Source of the DNA: Pseudomonadota bacterium
GTDB taxonomy: Bacteria; Pseudomonadota; Gammaproteobacteria; Steroidobacterales; Steroidobacteraceae
Direction of reading: 5' to 3'
Length of the DNA: 9,512 bases
Assembly (NCBI GenBank): GCA_021838065.1
Contig: JAKCEJ010000089.1
Coordinates: 1-9,512 of the forward strand
Below are positions 5,878-9,512 of this stretch, in pieces (the stretch's first letter is position 1; each line of letters opens with the position of its first letter). Under the pieces are notes generated by a model that saw only the letters and a program-made list of their open reading frames with translations, was not told the origin of the DNA and did no database searches. Both the position numbers and the translations under genes were made by a program.

Positions 5878-7764
5878 ATGATTTTCGAATGGTTCAATGC
5901 GCACGAAGCGACTTCCGTGGGCAGTTCGCTCGCGGATTCACTGCTTGTCGAAAAAGAGACTGCACGGGATGTGCGGCCGGCTGAGCTCCAAAGGCTATTA
6001 CAACGAGCTGCCCAGGATGCGCGGCCGCTGAAACTCAACCTGTACAAGCGCGCGAAGCTGCTAGGGTCGTTCAAATGGCGATTAATCGAAAATGGAGTGA
6101 CGCAACACCGTGCTGACGAATTGACGCACTTGCTGCTGGTGCAGCTCAGCGGCGGTGCGCCAGGTCCTGCGGAGAGCGTCGCGCGATTGCCAAACGCCGA
6201 TGTTGGCGGTGCGCCTCCAGCGTCGCGAAAACGCATTGATCCACTGCTTCATGCAGTCGATCATGATTTTTCCAAGGGTGCGTACGGCGACGCGATCGAG
6301 AAGTTGCGCGAAGTCCTGCAGATCAGACCGAATCATGCGTTCGCGCACAACAAGCTGGGCGATGCTCTATGCCGTCAAGGGCGATATGTTGAAGCTGAGG
6401 CCGAGTTTCGGCGGGCGTTGCAGATCGAGCCGCGTCGAGCCGATGCTCAATTTAACTTGGGTAATCTTTTGCGGTGGCGGGGCAACTTTTCTGGCTCAGA
6501 GGCAACGCTGCGGCGGGCGGTGAAGCAGGATCCGCAGAACGCTGAGGCGCTGATCGGCCTTGGGCACACCTTGAGTGCGCTGGATCGCGTGGAGGAAGCG
6601 AAAGAGTGCTTCGGGAAGGCGTTGCGCTTGAAGTCGCGCAGCGCGAGTGCATTGTGCGGGTTGGCTTGGATCGCAAGTATGGAGGGCAAATTCGATGAGG
6701 CCGAGAAGTTCTTGCGTCGCGCACTTGAAGTCAATCCGGACTGTTCCGAGGCGCTGGCGACGTTCGCGGACCTGCGCCGGATGTCGGCTGACGATGCTAG
6801 TTGGTTTGAGCAGACTCAGCGGGTATTGAGAATGGGGTTGCCGCCGATGGAGGAGGCTAAATTGCGCTTCGCTGTTGGGAAGTATCATGACGATCTGGGC
6901 AATTTTTCTCAGGCTTTCGAACAGTACCAACGGGCGAACGAGCTGCGTAAGCTCGCCTCTGTTCCCTATGATCGGAAGGCTCGCGTTGAGTACATTCAAG
7001 ATGTCTTGCGGCTTTACACTGCGGACCGGTTTTCTTCGCCGAACGACGGGGCAGTCGATTCCGCGCGGCCAGTGTTAGTAGTTGGGATGATGCGATCCGG
7101 AACGTCATTGGTGGAGCAAATTATTGCCTCACATCCGCTCGCGGTTGGTGCCGGAGAACTGTTGTATTGGGGTGGCGTGGGGCAAAAGCACCCAGAATAC
7201 CTGCGGAGGTCGATCCCGGAGGGAGCCGAAGCGCGCAAGCTCGCGGATGCGTACCTGAAGACGCTGGCTGCGCGCTCCAAAGATGCGGAGCGCGTTGTCG
7301 ACAAGACGCCGTCGAACGTCGATTACCTTGGATTGATTCTGTCGGTCTTGCCTCATGCGCGCATCATTTGCATGCGCCGCGATCCAATCGACACGTGTTT
7401 GTCAAATTATTTTCAGGATTTTGCGAACGCCGCGGCCTTCGCCATGGACTTGGATGATCTCGCGCACTACTACCAGGAATACAATCGTCTTGTGGCTCAT
7501 TGGCGTTCCGTACTCCCGCGGGAAACTTTTTTAGAGGTGTCGTATGCGGAGCTGGTGACCGATCAGGAGCATTGGAGTCGGCGAATTATCGAATTTATTG
7601 GTTTGGAGTGGGATTCGAAGGTTCTCGAATTCCATAAAACTCGGCGAACGGTTACGACGGCGAGTAATTGGCAGGTCCGCCAGAAGATATATTCAAGGTC
7701 TCTTGGGCGCTGGAAAAACTATGAGAGGCACATCGGGCCGCTGGCAAAGCTCAAGGGTTTGTAG
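5878..7764 (+). CDS. TPR-repeat sulfotransferase, possible pilus-linked protein sulfotransferase
   Basis: This 628-residue protein should transfer sulfate from PAPS to an acceptor that cannot be read from the sequence. Residues 1-120 are a poorly conserved lead-in. Five TPRs follow with an exact 34-residue period (about 123-292; for example LGDALCRQGRYVEAEAEFRRAL), and a further TPR-like helix pair lies near 328-358. The sulfotransferase domain (about 397-628) has the 5'-phosphosulfate loop VVGMMRSGTSLVEQI (401-415). Glu427, in GAGELLYW, sits where tyrosylprotein sulfotransferases have their catalytic Glu. KTPSN follows at 476-480. The 3'-phosphate motif RRDPIDTCLS is at 500-509, and the C-terminal pattern ASNWQVRQKIYSRSLGRWKNYE is also typical of the family. 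No signal peptide or membrane helix is seen, so it is probably cytoplasmic. The start is the first ATG after an in-frame TGA; its Shine-Dalgarno sequence is poor. It is divergent from pilA and flanked by mobile debris, and its composition looks less GC-rich than the pil genes, suggesting transfer. Confidence 0.9.
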   Translation: MIFEWFNAHEATSVGSSLADSLLVEKETARDVRPAELQRLLQRAAQDARPLKLNLYKRAKLLGSFKWRLIENGVTQHRADELTHLLLVQLSGGAPGPAESVARLPNADVGGAPPASRKRIDPLLHAVDHDFSKGAYGDAIEKLREVLQIRPNHAFAHNKLGDALCRQGRYVEAEAEFRRALQIEPRRADAQFNLGNLLRWRGNFSGSEATLRRAVKQDPQNAEALIGLGHTLSALDRVEEAKECFGKALRLKSRSASALCGLAWIASMEGKFDEAEKFLRRALEVNPDCSEALATFADLRRMSADDASWFEQTQRVLRMGLPPMEEAKLRFAVGKYHDDLGNFSQAFEQYQRANELRKLASVPYDRKARVEYIQDVLRLYTADRFSSPNDGAVDSARPVLVVGMMRSGTSLVEQIIASHPLAVGAGELLYWGGVGQKHPEYLRRSIPEGAEARKLADAYLKTLAARSKDAERVVDKTPSNVDYLGLILSVLPHARIICMRRDPIDTCLSNYFQDFANAAAFAMDLDDLAHYYQEYNRLVAHWRSVLPRETFLEVSYAELVTDQEHWSRRIIEFIGLEWDSKVLEFHKTRRTVTTASNWQVRQKIYSRSLGRWKNYERHIGPLAKLKGL

Positions 7765-7783
7765 CCCTGACGTGCGTCATGGC
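7764..7783 (+). terminator. Weak hairpin after the sulfotransferase gene
   Basis: GCCCTGACG and CGTCATGGC pair at 8 of 9 positions around a 2-base loop, directly after the stop codon. No T-run follows, so intrinsic termination is doubtful. Confidence 0.2.
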
Positions 7784-7804
7784 GCTATCGCGACTTCGCA
7801 AAAG

Positions 7805-8200
7805 GTAAGCACTCCGGGATCCCGTCCTTCCGACCCTGAGCTGATGGCTCGATGCTCTGGTGGCGGCAATGGGCCGCATGCCGAGGGCATGACGATGAGC
7901 GAAGAGACGCGATGGGATCTGACGCTGGGGCAGCAGCGCTTCATGGAGCGGATCCAAGAGGCGCAGAAGGAGGGGCTGTCGCTGACGGATTACTACCGCG
8001 CGCACGGCCTGAGCATGGCGATGCTGTACAAGGTGCGGCGCCAGTTGGTGCAGAAGGGGGGCGTGCTGCCGACGCGGCCGCAGCCGGGAAGCGGGCTGGA
8101 GAAGTTCGTTCAGGTGCGAGTGCAGGAGCCCCTCGGAGGAGCGCAGCTCCCGGTCCGCGGTCCAGTGTGCCGGCTGCGCCATCCGAGCGGGTGGCTGATC
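7805..8200 (+). mobile_element. Left-end remnant of an IS66-family insertion sequence
   Basis: The segment starts with GTAAGCACTCCGGG, which has the GTAAGC terminus typical of IS66 elements. An IS66-type accessory tnpA starts 90 bp further in, the usual layout. The frame loses family similarity near 8200, and there is no tnpB, tnpC or right end before pilR, so about 0.4 kb of an element normally around 2.5 kb survives. The 8 bases just outside (CGCAAAAG, 7797-7804) would be the left half of the IS66 8-bp target duplication. No partner copy was seen. IS66 assignment is from recalled family features. Confidence 0.6.
7895..8200 (+). pseudogene. tnpA: Truncated IS66 accessory protein TnpA
   Basis: IS66 TnpA is a small helix-turn-helix accessory protein needed together with TnpB for transposition. 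About 102 residues are recognisable. The helix-turn-helix region is GLSLTDYYRAHGLSMAMLYK (27-46), followed by a basic stretch and the family's C-terminal strand pattern FVQVRV...CRLRHPSGWLI (71-102). In intact homologues this continues with an acidic/Cys and Trp-Pro segment. Here the sequence changes abruptly after GWLI, and the frame runs on through unrelated sequence to 8458, into the pilR 3' end. The start is ATG at 7895 with GAGGG 7 nt upstream; an in-frame ATG at 7889 is the alternative. Probably non-functional. Confidence 0.65.
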
Positions 8201-8235
8201 GGTCGCTATACAAATCGATCGAACATGCCGACTCC

Positions 8236-8257
8236 GAATCCCGGCGGAATGGGATTC
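8236..8257. repeat. Perfect 7-bp inverted repeat
   Basis: GAATCCC at 8236-8242 and GGGATTC at 8251-8257 are exact reverse complements around an 8-base centre. The pair overlaps the first of the 22-bp direct repeats and may belong to the same element end. Confidence 0.5.
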
Positions 8258-8310
8258 TGGCGCTCGGCAGATGGGGAGTCAATGGTCCGCAGATTGGGAG
8301 TCACGGCGGA
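8244..8310. repeat. Three degenerate 22-23 bp direct repeats
   Basis: Units start at 8244, 8267 and 8289. Units two and three share GCAGAT[G/T]GGGAGTCA at 14 of 15 positions. The first (GCGGAATGGGATTCT) matches the third at 11 of 15. Tandem units of this kind, one to two helical turns apart, recall the multiple transposase-binding sites at the ends of some insertion sequences (IS21 family for example). No transposase frame accompanies them, so the origin is open. Confidence 0.5.
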
Positions 8311-8427
8311 AGCGTCTCCCCGCACGACTCAGTTCGAGCTTCCGCTAGACACGGCTGAGCCAGAGCGTACGACATCCACGGCGCATCGCGCTGGCCGATC
8401 GACTTGCGGGGGTGGGCACCCGACCCG
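8311..8427. other. Gap between repeat patch and pilR, nothing recognised
   Basis: The stretch 8201-8427 holds no recognisable gene apart from the repeats listed. From 8311 to the pilR stop I see no convincing coding frame, promoter or terminator. No strong intrinsic terminator follows pilR. Confidence 0.4.
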
Positions 8428-9512
8428 TCACTCGATCCCGAGCTTCTTGATCCGGTAGCGCAGCGCCCGGAAGCTCATGCCGAGGAGCTTCGCCGCCGCC
8501 GTCTTGTTGTAGCGGGTCTTCTCCAGCGCTTGCAGGATGGCATTGCGCTCGACGTCTTCCAGGTGATCGCCCAGGGCACCGGCGGCGTTGGACGGCTCCA
8601 CTGGAGCCAATGAGGGCGCTGGTGCCCGCGCGGGCGTGCGCGGCTTGATGTGCTCGGCCGTGATCATTCCGCCGAGGCACAGCGTCAGTGCCCGCTCCAG
8701 CACGTTCTCCAGTTCACGCACGTTGCCCGGAAACGGATACGCCGCAAGCTGCGCAAGGGCGTCATCCGAGATGCGCGGCGCGGGGCCGCTCATGCGCTTG
8801 CCGAGGCGCGTGAGCACCGTGCGGGCAATGTCCGGAATGTCCTCGGGCCGCTCGCGCAGCGAGGGTACGTGCAGCTCGATGACGTTGATGCGGTAGAAGA
8901 GATCCTCGCGGAACTGGCCCTGGGCGACGAGCTCGGCGAGGCTCTTGTGCGTTGCCGAGAGAATGCGCACGTCGACTTTCTCTTCCTGCGATTCCCCGAC
9001 CGGGCGGACGGTTTTCTCCTGAACGACCCGCAGCAGCTTCACCTGCATGTGCAGCGGCAGATCCGCCACCTCGTCGAGGAACAGCGTGCCGCCCTCGGCG
9101 GCCTGCACCAGACCCTTCTTGTCGGCGACCGCGCCGGTGAAACTGCCGCGCTTGTGGCCGAAGAACTCGCTCTCCATCAGCTCCGTCGGGATCGCGCCGC
9201 AGTTGACGGCGATGAACGGCCGCTCCCGGCGCGCGCCGGATTCATGGATCAGGCGGGCCACCAATTCCTTGCCGGTGCCCGATTCGCCCGAGATGTGCAC
9301 GGGCGCCTCGCTGCGGGCCACCCGGCCGATCAGTTCGCGCAGCTGCTCCATCGGCACTGAGTGGCCGATGAGCCGCGCCCGGCCGGGATCGACGGCCGGC
9401 TCGGCGGCCGCCGCCGTGGCGTTCAGGCGGATGGCATTGTCGATGAGCTTGCGCAGGATGCCCAGATCAAGGGGCTTGGACACGAAGTCGAACGCACCGA
9501 GCTTCAGGGCCC
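8428..9512 (-). CDS. pilR: Sigma-54-dependent response regulator PilR (5' end outside window)
   Basis: PilR is the response regulator of the PilS-PilR pair and activates RNAP-sigma54 at pilA. The visible 360 residues begin ALKLGAFDFVSKPLDL, the end of a receiver domain with the conserved Lys before Pro. Most of the receiver, including the phosphorylated Asp, lies beyond the edge. In the visible numbering the AAA+ domain has Walker A GESGTGKE (75-82), the sigma-54 contact loop GSFTGA (122-127, the Ser variant of GAFTGA), Walker B GGTLFLDE (140-147) and REDLFYR (201-207). A Pro/Ala linker follows, then a Fis-type helix-turn-helix, NKTAAAKLLGMSFRALRYRI (335-354). GTG at 9481-9483 is not a start, because the receiver sequence continues upstream in frame. 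Assignment as PilR rather than another NtrC-type regulator rests on the sequence style, the pil context and the sigma-54 pilA promoter in the window. Confidence 0.93.
   Translation of the reverse strand, partial: ALKLGAFDFVSKPLDLGILRKLIDNAIRLNATAAAAEPAVDPGRARLIGHSVPMEQLRELIGRVARSEAPVHISGESGTGKELVARLIHESGARRERPFIAVNCGAIPTELMESEFFGHKRGSFTGAVADKKGLVQAAEGGTLFLDEVADLPLHMQVKLLRVVQEKTVRPVGESQEEKVDVRILSATHKSLAELVAQGQFREDLFYRINVIELHVPSLRERPEDIPDIARTVLTRLGKRMSGPAPRISDDALAQLAAYPFPGNVRELENVLERALTLCLGGMITAEHIKPRTPARAPAPSLAPVEPSNAAGALGDHLEDVERNAILQALEKTRYNKTAAAKLLGMSFRALRYRIKKLGIE

Noticed and set aside
7598..7894. Upstream part of the frame that contains tnpA
   Set aside because: It overlaps the sulfotransferase coding region in another frame. 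TnpA similarity begins only at about 7895, so the upstream part is chance read-through.
8244..8310. Short CRISPR-like array
   Set aside because: Units are contiguous, degenerate and without unique spacers, and no cas genes are present.
8201..8458. Downstream continuation of the tnpA frame into pilR
   Set aside because: The sequence after GWLI is unlike TnpA, crosses the repeat patch and overlaps pilR on the other strand. It is read-through beyond a truncation.
9481..9483. GTG as the start codon of pilR
   Set aside because: In-frame codons upstream read ALKLGAFDF, the end of a response-regulator receiver domain, so the gene continues past the window edge.

Overview
This window is a chromosomal type IV pilus (T4P) locus from a high-GC gammaproteobacterium. 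The gene content and order (pilR ... pilA-pilB-pilC-pilD-coaE) match the arrangement known from Pseudomonas and Xanthomonas relatives. Together with the GC-rich codon use, this suggests the Xanthomonadales/Nevskiales side of the class. The genus cannot be told from this sequence.

Layout, following the minus strand on which nearly all core genes lie. At the right edge is pilR (5' end cut by the window), the sigma-54 response regulator of pilin transcription. An accessory segment of about 3 kb follows (roughly 5.6-8.4 kb). Then comes the major pilin gene pilA, closed by a strong intrinsic terminator, and then a tight pilB-pilC-pilD-coaE run (assembly ATPase, platform protein, prepilin peptidase/methyltransferase, dephospho-CoA kinase). 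At the left edge is the start of another minus-strand gene, not identified.

The pilA upstream region holds a near-complete sigma-54 control region. It has a -24/-12 element (TGGCAC-N5-TTGCT), an exact match to the IHF consensus about 50 bp upstream of the inferred transcription start, and a 23-bp imperfect palindrome at about -150 that could be the activator site. With pilR in the same window, the simplest model is PilR + RNAP-sigma54 + IHF control of pilA.

The accessory segment between pilR and pilA holds one intact plus-strand gene, divergent from pilA: a 628-residue TPR-sulfotransferase with visible PAPS-binding motifs. Around it lies mobile-element debris. On its left is a 138-bp MITE-like element with 26-bp terminal inverted repeats ending in TTAA. 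On its right is a truncated IS66-type end with a broken accessory tnpA, followed by a patch of degenerate 22-bp repeats. Base composition of the sulfotransferase looks visibly less GC-rich than the pil genes. The most interesting hypothesis is that this is transferred cargo that sulfates the pilin or a cell-surface partner. That is inference from position and family, not shown by the sequence.

No rRNA, tRNA or CRISPR array was seen.
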